Assembly: GCA_023548195.1 (NCBI GenBank) | Contig: JAJHZJ010000531.1 | Coordinates: forward strand, 6,621,900-6,685,899 | Direction of reading: 5' to 3' | DNA length: 64,000 bases | Source: Bettongia penicillata ogilbyi | Taxonomy: Eukaryota > Chordata > Mammalia > Diprotodontia > Potoroidae | Part shown: positions 10,600 to 22,159 of the stretch, one piece after another | Layout: every line of letters begins with the position of its first letter | How positions within the stretch are numbered: the first letter of the stretch is position 1 | Translations under genes and position numbers: made by a program | Notes under the pieces: generated by a model | The model's input: the letters and a program-made list of their open reading frames with translations, nothing else | What the model was told of the DNA's origin: nothing | Databases searched by the model: none

Positions 10600-11650
10600 C
10601 TCCGTTCAGCTGAACAGCTAGCTGTTCTTTGAGATCCCTTTGCCAGATTCTTTTACGGCCCACCTTCTCTCCAGGTCCTTCACGATGAGTCCAGCAACAG
10701 TCCCCTGACTCAAAGCGACTCTCTTCTCCTTTAAAAAAAGTTGTTCTTGAGTTGCTTCTCTGAAGCGGCTGACTTGGTGATCCCGTTGGCAAAGATACTG
10801 GGCTGGTTTGTCATTTCCTTTTCCAGCTCATTTCGCAGGGGAGCCAACTGAGGCAAGCAGAGCGAAGCCACAGCTCCCCAAACCTCCCCTATCAAAGTGA
10901 TCATCCTTCTAAAAATCAGACCTGTCTCCAAATGTTTATGTTATTTGTTATTCTTTAGTTCTGAAACAGGCAAATTAGTCAGTTATTATAATGCTCTGGT
11001 GATCTGAAGCCTTTAACATGTTGCTCAATCTCGTTAGTGTTCTTGAAACTGTTTCATTGAAGCCAGATTTATCTAATAAAAAAAAAAACCAAACCTTTCC
11101 ATCTCTGTAATACTAAACTATTCTCAAATGAGTCTGACATTTTATCTCATTCACAAAAAAGGTCTATCTTTGACTTTCCAGATACCATCTGAAAGTTGTT
11201 TCTTCACTCACATTTGCAGCGTATATATTTGTTAAAAGTTCTGTGGTTACTTCTATTAGATATCAAAATATTCATGACAGTGGCAATATTCTATATCCTT
11301 AAACTATATAAATCTCTTCATATTATTTCTGTCCCATTCATCACTTACTGCTCCATTTATCTTAAAAAGAGAAACCAGGGAAAACATTCAAATATGAAAA
11401 ACAAAGAGGTATATGAGTTCTGTACCATATGGAAGGTCAACTTCAAGTCAAGTAAATGGTCATTTTTAGATTGTAGCTGGAAGTGTGTATGGAGACATGG
11501 GGAATGGGTGCAATATTGGGATGCTGAGATTTACTTTTAATGCTATGGACATCATGCCTCTCCTAACTTAGCATAAGATCAAGTTAGGGTTTTTGTTTTG
11601 GATTTGTTGGCTTTTTCTTTCCTTTTTATTTGGGAGAGGGGTGCTTCTAT
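10600..11650. other. Intergenic, nothing recognised
   Basis: This is AT-leaning sequence upstream of the EXOC3 promoter. A small open frame at 11,196-11,540 has no recognisable domain or coding signature. No repeat family could be named with confidence. Confidence 0.4.
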
Positions 11651-11654
11651 ATTG

Positions 11655-11910
11655 CATTATTAAGTGTGGTCTTAATGCAGTGAATGGGCTTGGAATCAGG
11701 AAGACTTTTCTTGAGTTCAAATCTGGCCTCAGACACTTATTAGCTGTGTGACCCCAGGCAAGTCACTTAACTCTGTTTGCCTCAGTTCCTCATTAGTAAA
11801 ATGAGCTGGAGAAGGAAATGACAAACTGCTCCAGTACCTTTGCCAAGAAAACCCCAAAGGCTCACAAAGAATTAGACATGACTGAAAATGATTGAACAAG
11901 TACAGTCTTG
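11655..11910 (+). mobile_element. Marsupial tRNA-derived SINE
   Basis: A nearly full copy. It has the B-box region GAGTTCAAATCTGGCCTC, the core GCTGTGTGACCCCAGGCAAG, a TCAGTTCCTCATTAGTAAAA segment and the tail TTTGCCAAGAAAACCCCAAA with GAATTAGACATGACTGAA. The tail is characteristic of abundant marsupial SINEs of the MAR1/WSINE1 type. The orientation is plus. Confidence 0.85.
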
Positions 11911-13073
11911 TATCCCATAGGGATAGTGCTGCTGTGAAGGTGAGGCACTCAAGTGGCTGTTAACCCAGAGTTCACAAGTTGGTGATGTCTTTTGATATCA
12001 GGATATAGGCAAGGTCCAGCAGTGTATCTGATTTCTAGACTCTTGCCTTCTGTTCCTTTCTTTCGAAATTTTGTCAGGCTGCTATTGCTGAACTGAGCAG
12101 TTCAGGATGTGAATATTAGAAAGACTGTTGAGAGCTGAGAGTAATTTTTGGCATCATAAAGCAAGCACCATATCAGGACATTTTCCTATCTTCCTGTCTC
12201 TGTTCCAGGTGAGGTATTATGGGTAAAATATTAAAACAAAGCCTGCAAACTTCCATAATATGTGCTTTGGGGGTTATTCTTAGTTTTATCACATTTTTTT
12301 TCTTTCACATACTCCCCCCCACCAAAAAAACCCCAAAAAGCTTCAATCATCACTGATAAGATCTGAAGCCTTTTCATATTTACTCCATTTACAAATATTT
12401 ACTCTGAAAACCAACGAGAAGTGGTTCTCATTCAATTTAATAGAAATTAAGAAAAAACAGCAGCCTTTTCCAAAAAATAGGGGGCTATGAAAAAAGCATA
12501 CAGTGAAAATGTAATTGTCTTCCTAAGTACAATAAACACATCTCTTCTAAGGGTGGACATCAAATTACAATACAATTCTTAGCAAAGATAGAGCTGCACA
12601 GGTGTTTTGATGGCAGCAGATAAACTGGTGGAGTACCCTATTTGGTTGATCAGGAATCTTGCTATGGAGACAAGCAACACATTAAAAAAAATAGTTCCCT
12701 AAACCAGTTTGTGGAATTGGCATTTTATAAAAATTCTACATTAGATTTCCTATGAATTCTGGAAGTTTCTAGCTTTCTACCTCTATGCTTTCAACTTATA
12801 AAAATAGCAGCTTTGAAATGAAGGAAAAAACAAAATCTCAAGGCTAAGTAAGACTTTTGAGCCTACTGATATTTCCATGAACACTGAATAATAATGAAAT
12901 AGTTGATCCAACATAGATATGCAATGATGAATACTTAACAGAATAGATGTTTTCCTGAAAATTCTGTCATCGAGCCTAAATTAAATCATTTCCCCAGTGA
13001 CTTACATTGTAAAACTTGAGATGTGTTATCACAAGTAAATTTTTACTACAAAGATTAAATAAAAGTTACACTT
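11911..13073. other. Intergenic, nothing recognised
   Basis: No gene, RNA or nameable repeat was seen. The region is AT-rich. It abuts the left target-site duplication (13,074-13,086) of the LINE at 13,087. Confidence 0.4.
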
Positions 13074-13509
13074 AAAGTCATAACACAACGCTGCACCAAA
13101 GGGAGCAGATCCAAGCAGGCTTCAGGGACAGAATCTCCAGAAGCAGCCCAGATCCCCCAACCCACAGGTGCCAAAGGTCAGTGAGAGGGTCTTTTAGACT
13201 GGCCAAGAGGGGAGCAGGGTGTCCCCATAACTCAGGTCTCCTCAGGAGGTGACAGTAGAGGCAGCAGCAGAAGGGACTCCCAAAGTAGGCCATGGCCCCC
13301 ATCTGCTGTTGAAGGTCTCATCATAAACCCCCTGAGGGAACTGAACTGGTGTGGCAGACTCTGACCCCACCTGAGCTGCTGATCTTAATCTCACACTGAA
13401 TAGCAGCCCTGTCCCTGCCTAAAGCCCTGTGGCTTGGGAGGAGCTCATCTGAATCTCAGCCCCCAAGTGCTGACTTGGAAACTCACAAGTCAAGTAACTG
13501 GCTGGGAAA

Positions 13510-14500
13510 ATGCCCAAAGAAGAGAAAAAAAATAATACCATAGAAGGTTACTTCCTTGGGGAGCAGGTATCTCCTCCCCCATCCTTTCAGATGAGGAAGA
13601 ACAAGGCATGCTGTCAGAGGAATTCAAGACCTCTGCCTCTAAAGGGAACTTAAATTGTTCTCAGGCAATAGAAGATCTTAAAAAACAAGTTAGCAGCTTA
13701 CTAAAGGAGAATCAAAAACATGCTGAAAATAACAGCTTTAAAAAGAGGACAATTGGAAAAAGAGGTCCAAAAAGTCAACGAGGAGAAGGAGGTTTTAAAA
13801 AGCAGAATTACCCAAATGGAGGAGAAGGTTCATAAGCTCACTTAACAAAATAATTCATTGAAAGAGAGAATTGAGTTCAGGAAAATGAATGACTATGAGT
13901 TAAACCAAGCAGTTAGTAAACAAAACCAAAAATTTGAAAAAATAGAAGATAAGATGAAACAACTCATTGGAAAAAACAACTGTCCTGGAAAATAGATCCA
14001 GGAGAAATAATTTAAAAATTATAGGATTACCTGAAAGCCCTGATCAAAAAAAAGAGCCTAGACATTACCTTCCATGAAATTATCAAGGAAAACTGCTCTG
14101 ATGTTCTAGAATCAGAAGGCAAAATGGATATTGAAAGAATTCACTGATCAGCTCCTGAAAGAGATCCAAACAGAGAAACTCCTAGGAATGTTGTGGCCAA
14201 ATTTCAGAGTTCCCAGATCAAGGAGAAAATACTGCAAGCAGCTAGAAAGTAACAATTTGAGTACTGTGGAAATTCAATCAGGATAACACAGGATCTGGCA
14301 GCTTCAATATTAAGGGATCAAAGGGCTTGGAGTGGGATATTTCAGAAGTCAAAGGAACTAGGATTGAAGCCAAGAATCACCTACCCAGCAATCTGAGTTT
14401 AATACTTTAACGGAAAAAAAATGGTCATTCAATGATATAGATGACTTTCAAGAATTCATGTTGAGGAAAAGACCAGATCTGTATTCAAAAATTTGACTTC
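13510..14500 (+). pseudogene. Degenerate L1 ORF1
   Basis: The frame starts ATGCCCAAAGAAGAG (MPKEEKKN) and can be followed through frameshifts. A coiled-coil part lies at about 13,600-13,920. An RRM-like part has DNA for NLKIIGLPESP near 14,010 and FHEIIKENC near 14,075. The C-terminal domain shows the word SQIKEKILQAARK near 14,215 and ITQDLAAS near 14,285. It aligns by eye with the intact copy at 25,159-26,235. Several frameshifts and stops make it inactive. Confidence 0.85.
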
Positions 14501-14652
14501 CCAAGACAAGAATCAAGAGAAACATGAAAAGGTAAACAGGAAATAAAAAATCATAAAAGACTTTCTAAAGCTGAACTGTTTACATTACTGCATGGAAAGA
14601 AAATATTTTTAACTCTTCAATCTTTTCTTACTATTTGGGTAGTTGGAGAGAT

Positions 14653-14680
14653 TATACACACACACACACACACACATACA
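14653..14680 (+). repeat. (CA)n microsatellite
   Basis: A perfect CA run directly after the ORF1 region. CA/TG runs sit at the equivalent place in the two other ORF1-only LINEs (about 24,989-25,022 and 53,049-53,117), so it is an inherited part of the element. Confidence 0.9.
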
Positions 14681-16517
14681 CATAGATAAATAGAGGGTAC
14701 TGGGTGTGTTATATCGGAAGAGATGATATACACACAAAAAAATAAAATAAAATAAAATAAAAATTAAGGGGTGAAGGAGGAAAATTCAGGGAAGAGAAAG
14801 GGAGTAATGTAACAGGGGAGGTTATAACTCATAAAAGAGATAAGAAAAATGTTATTCAATGGAGGAGATAAGGGAGAAGGGGAGAGGGGGAAAAAATAAA
14901 GCTACTCTCCCCACATGTGGCTGAAGGAGGGAATAACATGCTCACTAAATTTGATATGAAAATTTTTATCACACCACAGGAAAGTAGGAGAGGAGGTGAC
15001 AAGTGGAACAAGGGGAATGTTAGAAGGGAGGGCAAATGGGAGAAGGGAGTCACTAGAAATAAACACTTTTGAGAAAGGACAAGGGCAATTTTAGGGGGAA
15101 AAAATAAGGGGGATAGGGTAGGACAGAAGGCAATATAATTAGTATTACACAACATAATTATTATGGGAGTCTTTTGCAAAAGAACACATATTTAGTCTAT
15201 ATTGAATTGCTTAACTTCTTGGTGGGGCTGGGGAGGGAGAGAAGTTGGAATTCAAAGTATTAGAAATGAATGTTGAGAATTTTTATTGCATACAATAGGG
15301 AAATAAGAACTACAGGGATAGGGGTATGGAAATTTATCTTGCCCTGCAAGAAAAGAGAGAAGATGGGGATTGGAGAGGGGTGGGGTGTGATGGAAGGGAA
15401 AATACATTGAGGGAAGGAGTAGTCAGAATGCAAGGTATTAGGAAGCGGGGGAGGGGAGTGATGGGGAGAAAAATTGGACATGTTACAAAGTGAGGTAAAA
15501 GCAATTAGTATTAAAACAATAGACTGAATTAATTACTGAGAATAAATCAACGACATCTTTAGTTTGGAGAAAAGAATTTCAGTCTAAATTTCCTAGAGGA
15601 AGGTAACCTTAGGTAAAATTTGGCATTGATGGAAAAGTCAAGGTTTTAATGGTAAATTTGATTTTATGATTGCCATTTAATCAGGAACTAGAACATGTAT
15701 AGAGAAGCATGTAAGCCACTTAAGACTTGCCTCAAAAGATGTTCCTTATCCAAAGTGAAACTATAATCATATTTGAAACCTGGTTATTGGAACTTGCCAT
15801 TTTTAGATGCTATGGAACTATTAAGTGACTGTTCTTCTGAGTCTCACTCCAGGTATGGGTAGCAAGAAAGGCGATCTGAGCCTCAAGTCCATGATGTCAG
15901 TAAGCTGATGAGATGCTGGTATGAACTGCGTAGGTGATCTCAAGGTAAGGGTGGGAGAGCAGCTGTTCAGCATAGGCTGAGGTAGGATTCTCCTGAGTCA
16001 ATTTCCCCAATGACTTCTAGCAGACTTTAAGCCTGACTGAATGCAAGTGGATAATCTAATCCTCCCTGGAATTGACATGAAGTTGGGGAGATGTTGTATC
16101 CCTGGAATGTCCTTACTATTGGTGGCAATTTCCTATAGTCAAAAGGTTTGTAAGCTTAATACCAGATCTATTCAATTATAGATTATTGGTAGGGGAACAT
16201 CCGGGGTTGTCTAACATTAAGCTATTAGGCATAGGACTTTAGACCAACACCAATAAGTTAGGGTCCTTTAATTCTTAGTAATACTGTGGAGACGATTAGG
16301 TCAAGAGCTTATGAAGCTAGCAACATTTTATTTGTGTCTCAGTTGGCTAATGTTTAAAAAAAAAATTCTTTTGTGGTCCATATTGTAAATGCTTTAAAAA
16401 GAAGTATCACCTGACCAAAAGTTTGAATTGTTTTATCTGTTACAAACTGTGTTAAAAAATAAATTTAAAAAAAAGTCATAACACTAAATAAACATAGCTG
16501 GAAGGAATCATCTCTCC

Positions 16518-16636
16518 CAGGAGTGGGGAACCTGTCTCCTTCACAATTTCACAAGTTGGATTCCGTTCGGGGGGGCTGCACTTAATGACCTAGAGGGCCA
16601 CATATGGATGTGAGGCCACAGGTTCCCTACTCCCTG
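16518..16636. mobile_element. hAT-like MITE with inverted termini
   Basis: The ends are inverted repeats: CAGGAGTGGGGAACCTG on the left and CAGGTTCCCTACTCCCTG on the right. The flanks ATCTCTCC (16,510-16,517) and ATTTATCC (16,637-16,644) match at 6 of 8 positions, fitting an aged 8-bp hAT target duplication. The internal words GACCTAGAGGGCCACATATG are shared with the copies at 5,393 and 57,900. It lacks any transposase frame. Confidence 0.75.
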
Positions 16637-16639
16637 ATT

Positions 16640-16830
16640 TATCCCCACCTCATATTACAGATGAGAAACTGAGGCCTAGAGAGATTAAGTTTCTTACCCA
16701 TATCTTGATGCCTTGTATGTGCCCGTGGGCCAGTCAGTTAACTTCCATAAGCCTCAGTCTCCTTATCTGTAAAATGAGTAGGTTGGCCTTTGAGATTTCT
16801 TCCAACTATAAATCTATAATCCTATGTTTG
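16640..16830. repeat. MIR/CORE-SINE pieces
   Basis: GAGAAACTGAGGCCTAGAGA and CCTCAGTCTCCTTATCTGTA are typical words of MIR-like SINEs, present in opposite senses, so two fragments abut here. Confidence 0.55.
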
Positions 16831-17039
16831 AACAGCCACATGAGAAGTAAATCCCTGACTGGAAATTCAAGCAAAAGTTAATCCTTAACGTCAGGGGTAC
16901 TCTCAAAAGTATCTATGTTACATCTAAGTGGTTCTTTATCATTAAAATGGGATTTGTGTTCTTAATTTCATTATAACTTCTTAACAACTTTGTAAGGTTA
17001 ATATTATTATCCCGGTATTCTGGAGGAGGAAATGAGACT

Positions 17040-17687
17040 CAATCTTATGATTTTTTTTTCAATGAATACTTATAAGGTGCTTGCTATATATACTAGGTGT
17101 TGGACATACAAAGATAAAAAGGTCAATGAATCTATATTATATTTTGGGGGAAAGTGGTAAAGTACACTAATTAAGCATAATACAAGGTAAGCAATGATGG
17201 CACAAAGGAGAGATGAAAATAAAAGACAATAAAAATATTTGAGGAGAAAAAGAACACTTAAGCTATAATACCAGAGAGGGCTATAACCCTGAAGTTGGAC
17301 CCTGGACTGAACCCTGAAGAAAGATAAGGATGTAGAAAGGTTGAGATTAATAAGGAGAATATTGGAGGCATGGGGAAAGATCTAGGTAAATACAAGAAAG
17401 CAAAATATGAAGTGGTAAGTTCAGTCCAGAACAGCTAGTACTTTGCAAACTCAAACAAAGAGTATGTGAAGTAAGGTTAGAAAGCTGTTTGGAGCCAGAT
17501 TATAAGAAGTCTTTAACTGTCTAACTCAGTTTTTTATTTTACCCTAAAGATTATAGGAAGTCACTAAAGTATTTTTAACAGAAGAGTAAATGGCCAGAAG
17601 CATGCTTTAGAAATTTTATTTTCATCGCTGTATGTGAAGGATATATTGGAAAGAAAACAGACTAGACATAGGGAGACCATTAGGAAG
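17040..17687 (-). mobile_element. CR1/L3-clade LINE fragment, antisense (first part)
   Basis: The sequence runs parallel to the antisense CR1/L3 stretch at 42,320-43,160 and continues, after an insertion, at about 18,584. The last words before the break, AGGGAGACCATTAGGAAG, join logically to GGAGGCTATTACAGTAGACC after it. It is old and divergent. Confidence 0.55.
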
Positions 17688-18583
17688 TGTAACAAGGCCA
17701 AACCCTACCAGAATTTCCTCCTCCTCCTACAACATGGACTAAACTAGTTTTTCCCCTAAAAGGCAACAAATCTGTCCTTTGAATTCAATAGGCCCAGGAG
17801 GGAAAAAGGAAGGAAGGACACAACCATTTCTTAAGTACCTAATATGTGCCAGACACTATGCTCAGTGACTGACAAATACTATCTTCTTTTATCCTCACAA
17901 CAGTCCTGGGAGATAGGGGTTATCATTATTATATTATACATTAATCTCATTATATATGTTATATATAATATTATATATACTATATCACTCTCATTTTCTA
18001 TATTCTACATCAATATATATTATATGTAATATGTTAATGTTTAATATAATATATAGTTATTATATTATACTAATCTCATTTTATAGTTGAGAAAATTGAA
18101 GCAAACAGAGGTTAAAGTGACTTGTCCAGGGTCACATAACAAGTGTTTGAAGCTAGATTTGAAACTGATTTTCCTGACTGGTCTATCCACTGACGACCTA
18201 GCTGTCAACAGTCAAGGTTCAAGTAGTACTTCCTTTGTGAAAGTTTCCTTGTCAAAGCCTCTGACCATATTGCTATGGCCTCCTGATCATGTCAGGGCAT
18301 AAAAAGGACCATCCAGATGGAGTTAAATCCTTCAGGCTTGGCAAATGTCCTAATATCATGCAAATCACCACACCCTCCTTGCACACCAGAAGCCAGACAA
18401 ACTTCCACATGGACAGAGGCAGACTAAATCAAACAGAACTACATTCTAGGAGAACCTTTTTGGATTTTTTTGTATGCTATGGTTAAGTAAACCTCCTTTT
18501 GTTTTAATGATCTGTGAGTGCCTCATTGCGTCCCAATATCAGCTGAACTAAGAGGCTGGCCTAAGGAAAGCCCGTCCCTAGGC
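17688..18583 (+). mobile_element. LTR-like insertion within a CR1/L3 element
   Basis: The insertion starts TGTAACAAGG and interrupts an otherwise collinear CR1/L3 repeat. Near its 3' side it has a TATA-like word GCATAAAAAGG (about 18,298-18,308) and, 180 bases on, AAGTAAACCTCC with CTGTGAGTGCCTCATTGCGT, resembling an R-U5 region. Possible 5-bp flanks are GGAAG and GGAGG. A MIR-type segment and an AT-rich expansion lie inside. The right terminus does not end in the usual CA, so the call is tentative. Confidence 0.4.
17825..18200 (-). repeat. MIR-type SINE split by AT expansion
   Basis: The SINE parts TAATATGTGCCAGACACTAT and AAGTGACTTGTCCAGGGTCA are separated by about 150 bases of ATAT/TTATAT sequence (17,925-18,075). 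The TTAATCTCAT word occurs on both sides of it. Confidence 0.65.
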
Positions 18584-19130
18584 GGAGGCTATTACAGTAG
18601 ACCAGGAAGGAGGTGATAATGGCCTCTTTTAAAATGGCAGCAGTACGAGTAGAAAGAGAGGAATAATAGATGGAGGAGATGCTGTGAATGTAGAATTGCA
18701 AGAACTTGTAATTTGGTTGGATTGGGGAGAGAGGAATGAATAGTAAAAGATAAGGAAACATAAGATTTTGAAACAAGAGTATTAGAAACATGAAGGTACC
18801 ATAAACAAGAGGAAAGCTTGGAGAAGAGATAAGTTTTGGGGTTTTTTTGTTGTTACAATTGTTTTTTAAATATGTGGGGGACAGAATTCACTCAGTGCTT
18901 ACGATGATTAGGCACAGGGAGGATCCTGAGTTTTGGATATCCAGCATGCAGTAGGAAATACAGGAATGACGTTCAGGACGGAGATTAGGGGTAGACACCT
19001 GAGAGTCACATGCATAGAAGTGGCAATTGAAGTAATGGAAGCAGATTAGAAAGGAGGGAAGAGAGTGCAGAGGAAAAACAGTGACTAGAGCTGAGCCTTG
19101 GAGGCACATTCATATTCAGCAGGTAGCCAG
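18584..19130 (-). mobile_element. CR1/L3-clade LINE fragment, antisense (second part)
   Basis: It continues the element broken at 17,687. Words such as GGCTATTACAGTAGACCAGG, CATGCATAGAAGTGGCAATT and GAGCTGAGCCTTGGAGGCAC match the reverse complement of CR1/L3-type reverse transcriptase sequence seen in sense at 59,480-61,090. Confidence 0.6.
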
Positions 19131-19139
19131 TAGAGACAA

Positions 19140-19345
19140 GGGGAAGCTAAGGGACACAGTGGATATAGTGCCAGGCCTGGAGTTAGGAAGACCTGAGTTC
19201 AAATCCAGCCTCAAACACTAACTATTTGCCTCAGTTTTCTCATCTGTAAAATGAGTTGAAGAAGGAAGTGGCAAACTACTCCAGTATCTTTACCAAGAAA
19301 ACCCCAAAAGGGCTAGAAGAGTCAGACACAACTGATACAAAGAGT
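19140..19345 (+). mobile_element. Marsupial tRNA-derived SINE
   Basis: A sense copy with ACCTGAGTTCAAATCCAGCC (B-box region), TCATCTGTAAAATGAGTTGA and the tail CCAAGAAAACCCCAAAAGGG. Part of the core is deleted. Confidence 0.85.
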
Positions 19346-19649
19346 ATAAGAACTGAATAGTCACACCTGTAGGAGAAGAACCACTGGCTAAATGCTTTGT
19401 GCAGTATCACAAGTAGAAGAGCCCAGTTCTAACTCCTGCTGCTTTTTCAATTACGTTATCATGACTAGACTTGATGAGTATTCCTGGACATACTGGAACT
19501 GGCTCAGAAAGGCTCCTGGTGGCTGTATTTTCTTGGGTGAGCATTTATACCTCAGGGAAGTGCTCAGGTATTGTTTTGTTAATTGCCTAAACTAAAGAAA
19601 GTGATGGAAAAAAATGTTACAGATTAAACATAAAACTGTGCTGCGTGTA

Positions 19650-19910
19650 GCAGCTAGGTGGTACCACAGTGCATAAAAAACTGGGCCCGGAGTCTGGAAG
19701 ATCAAAATTCAAATGTGGCTTCAGATACGTACTAGCTATGTGACGTTGGGCAAGTCATGTAAGCTCTGTTTACCTCAGTTTTCATATTTGTAAAATATGG
19801 ATAATAATAGCAAAAGCCTCTCTGAGTTTTTGTGAAGATCAAGTGAGATAATATTTGCAAAATACTTGGTGCAGTGTTTGATACATGGTGAAGACTATAT
19901 GTATGCAAAC
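19650..19910 (+). mobile_element. MIR-like SINE
   Basis: It starts CAGCTAGGTGGTACCACAGT. It has AAAATTCAAATGTGGCTTCA, GCTATGTGACGTTGGGCAAG and a MIR-like 3' part, GTGAGATAATATTTGCAAAA. The SINE differs from the AAAACCCC-tailed type. Confidence 0.75.
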
Positions 19911-20334
19911 TCAGTTTGTTTCTTTGTCCAATATACCCTTGTCTGATTTCATTCCCATAGCATTGTTTCTGTTTTCCCTGAATGATTAATCATGCAAGAA
20001 CTCTCATTGGAGATAAATAAATATAATTAACCTACATTCAGTAAAATTACCACACCTATCATGAAATCACATCTATTGGAATAGTTTTCCCCTTTTGTTA
20101 GTCCTAATTTATTTCAAAATGTAGTGTTTGAAAAGTGTAGTTTACTTGTGGATTTCATTTCCTTTAAAGATTCAAACTTGAAACTCAAATTTCCAGATAA
20201 GGGATAAGCTGGCTGCTATAGCCCTAGCTCAGTGCTGGTGTCAACCAGTCTATTATGCCAGTGGTATACTAGGAATGGACAGCTCAGAACAATTCAGAAA
20301 ATAAACGGGGAGAGATAGCAGTGCTGAATAAGTA

Positions 20335-20570
20335 TCTAGGAGGCAAAGTGGATAGAACATTGAGGTTGGAATCAGGAAAACTTCTCTTCCTGAGTTCAAA
20401 TCTGGACTCAGACATTTATTGGATGTGTAACCCTGGGCAAGTCATTTAACCCTGGTTGCCTTGGTGTCTTTATCTATTAAATGAGCTGAAGAAGTAAAAG
20501 CAAACCATTCCAGTAACTTTGCCAAGAAAACCCCCAGACACAACTGGAATGACTCAACAATTACAAAAGC
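20335..20570 (+). mobile_element. Marsupial tRNA-derived SINE
   Basis: A sense copy with CCTGAGTTCAAATCTGGACT, CCCTGGGCAAGTCATTTAAC and the tail TTTGCCAAGAAAACCCCCAG. Confidence 0.85.
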
Positions 20571-22150
20571 AGTGCTGAAGAGAAAGGAAGAAAAACAACT
20601 AAGTAGATATACTTATAAGACTTAGCAGATGAACTTAAACTTATGGATGTAAAAAGAAAGTGTTAAGAATCCTCTGTGCCTTCTTATGTATACACAGGTG
20701 GTCAGATATTCACTAACATCCTACTTATTTTCACAATAGGTGAGTTTTCACTCAATGGTCATAGCTTATTTTCTTTTTTTAAAAAAATAATTTCTGCAAT
20801 GTCTTTTTTAATTAAAGATGTTTTACAATTTCAACCTACAGAGTTTTTACAAAAGTGGCTTTCTTTAAGTCAAGCAATTTTTCTTCTCATTGTTCAGCAG
20901 CAAAAAGCTACATCTACAATCATCAAGAGGAAAAGGTGTAATGTAAAACTTTGAGTAATTATGTTTCAAGTGCAAACAAGTTCATTAAGAAATGTAAATT
21001 ATGATTTTCATAGAAACAAATAAAACAACATACCAATCAATAATATTATAAGATAACATTTTATAATAATAAACATATTGCAAATATAAATATATTACAA
21101 ATATATCATTGTCTATGCAGTCACAAATGTTTTATACCAAAAGTTCTAAAAACAGGATCATAGGATCAAAGAGGAGGGCAGAATACAGGTGGGTTTTATA
21201 CTATGTGTTTAGTGTTTTAAAAATGGGTTATAGTAAACCTTTGAGGAAGAATTTTTCCTATTTATAGTCATTCCTTTAAGAATACTCAACCTTAAGAATA
21301 TATGAAACACACTGAAATGCATAAATTGAAAATAAAATTAATTGTAGAAGAACCTAAACCTTTTCAAGCCTTTTTCGATCAAAATGTACTAAATTAAAAC
21401 CAGAAATTGGAGGCCAATACAAATTATTTGGCAAAGTTTCTTAATAAATCCAAACTTTAACTAGTTGGAGCAGCTATATTCAGACTTAAGTGAAGTATCT
21501 TATTATCTTCAAGAGCAACCTCCCTGAGGAAAAAAAAAATCACAAAAGAATAGTAGGAAATTCCATATGCATGCAGAAATGAATAAGAAGATAAAATTTT
21601 TAATGAAAAGAAAGATTTTTTTAAAAAAAAATGATTATTGATATGGGCTTTTACTCAAGCTTCCAGACACATGCCTAAATTTCAAATTTCTGTTTTAAAA
21701 TTTATAGTGCTATTTTTTAAAATCTAGATCATAGATTCCAAGATGTTCACATTGAAAACTACCTTAGATATCATCTGGTCCTCATCTTTAGAAGGAGCAA
21801 ATTAAAACCCATATCCCTATCATGCTGTTGATTTCTGGAGTGATTATTGGAGCTTTCTCCAGGAGGACTGTAGCTGGAACTTGCCCAAAGTCTCATAGTT
21901 ACTTATCCAAACTACTTTCTTTCTTTTCCATGTTATTTAGTAGTTTAATGCGCTTCCCATTATACCATGCTGCTCTTGTAAATGTCTGTGCTGAAAAATC
22001 ATATATACCAGATCCTCTTATAGTTACATTCTTCTACTTAAGGGTGAATTCAGTCACTTTCTGTAACTCCTCTTTTGTATTCATGTTGTTAAATTTAACT
22101 GATATCCTTTTTTACATCACCAGAATTTCTTCCAGTATTTTCCCTCCCAG
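20571..22150. other. Intergenic, AT-rich, nothing firm
   Basis: No gene was recognised. The region is very AT-rich, with ATAAATAT-type runs at 21,040-21,110. A frame at 21,822-22,163 has no recognisable domain. Confidence 0.4.
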
Positions 22151-22159
22151 CCATTCCAT

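Larger units (their letters stand above)
13087..16471 (+). mobile_element. ORF1-only LINE, decayed, with long 3' tail
   Basis: The element is bounded by identical 13-base copies of AAAGTCATAACAC at 13,074-13,086 and 16,472-16,484, which fix its ends. It holds a 5'-truncated 5' UTR (13,087-13,509), a degenerate L1-type ORF1 (13,510-14,500), a CA microsatellite, purine-rich sequence resembling the L1 inter-ORF spacer (14,760-15,480) and about 1 kb more (15,480-16,471) ending GTTAAAAAATAAATTTAAAA. No endonuclease or reverse transcriptase sequence was seen. The last kilobase does not resemble the L1 3' UTRs in this window. It may be a captured 3' flank, a different 3' UTR or a later insertion. 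Confidence 0.8.

Noticed and set aside
11196..11540. 114-codon plus-strand frame
   Set aside because: AT-rich, no domain, no promoter context.
19140..19345. tRNA gene
   Set aside because: The tRNA-like head belongs to a SINE with the marsupial tail. No cloverleaf could be drawn.
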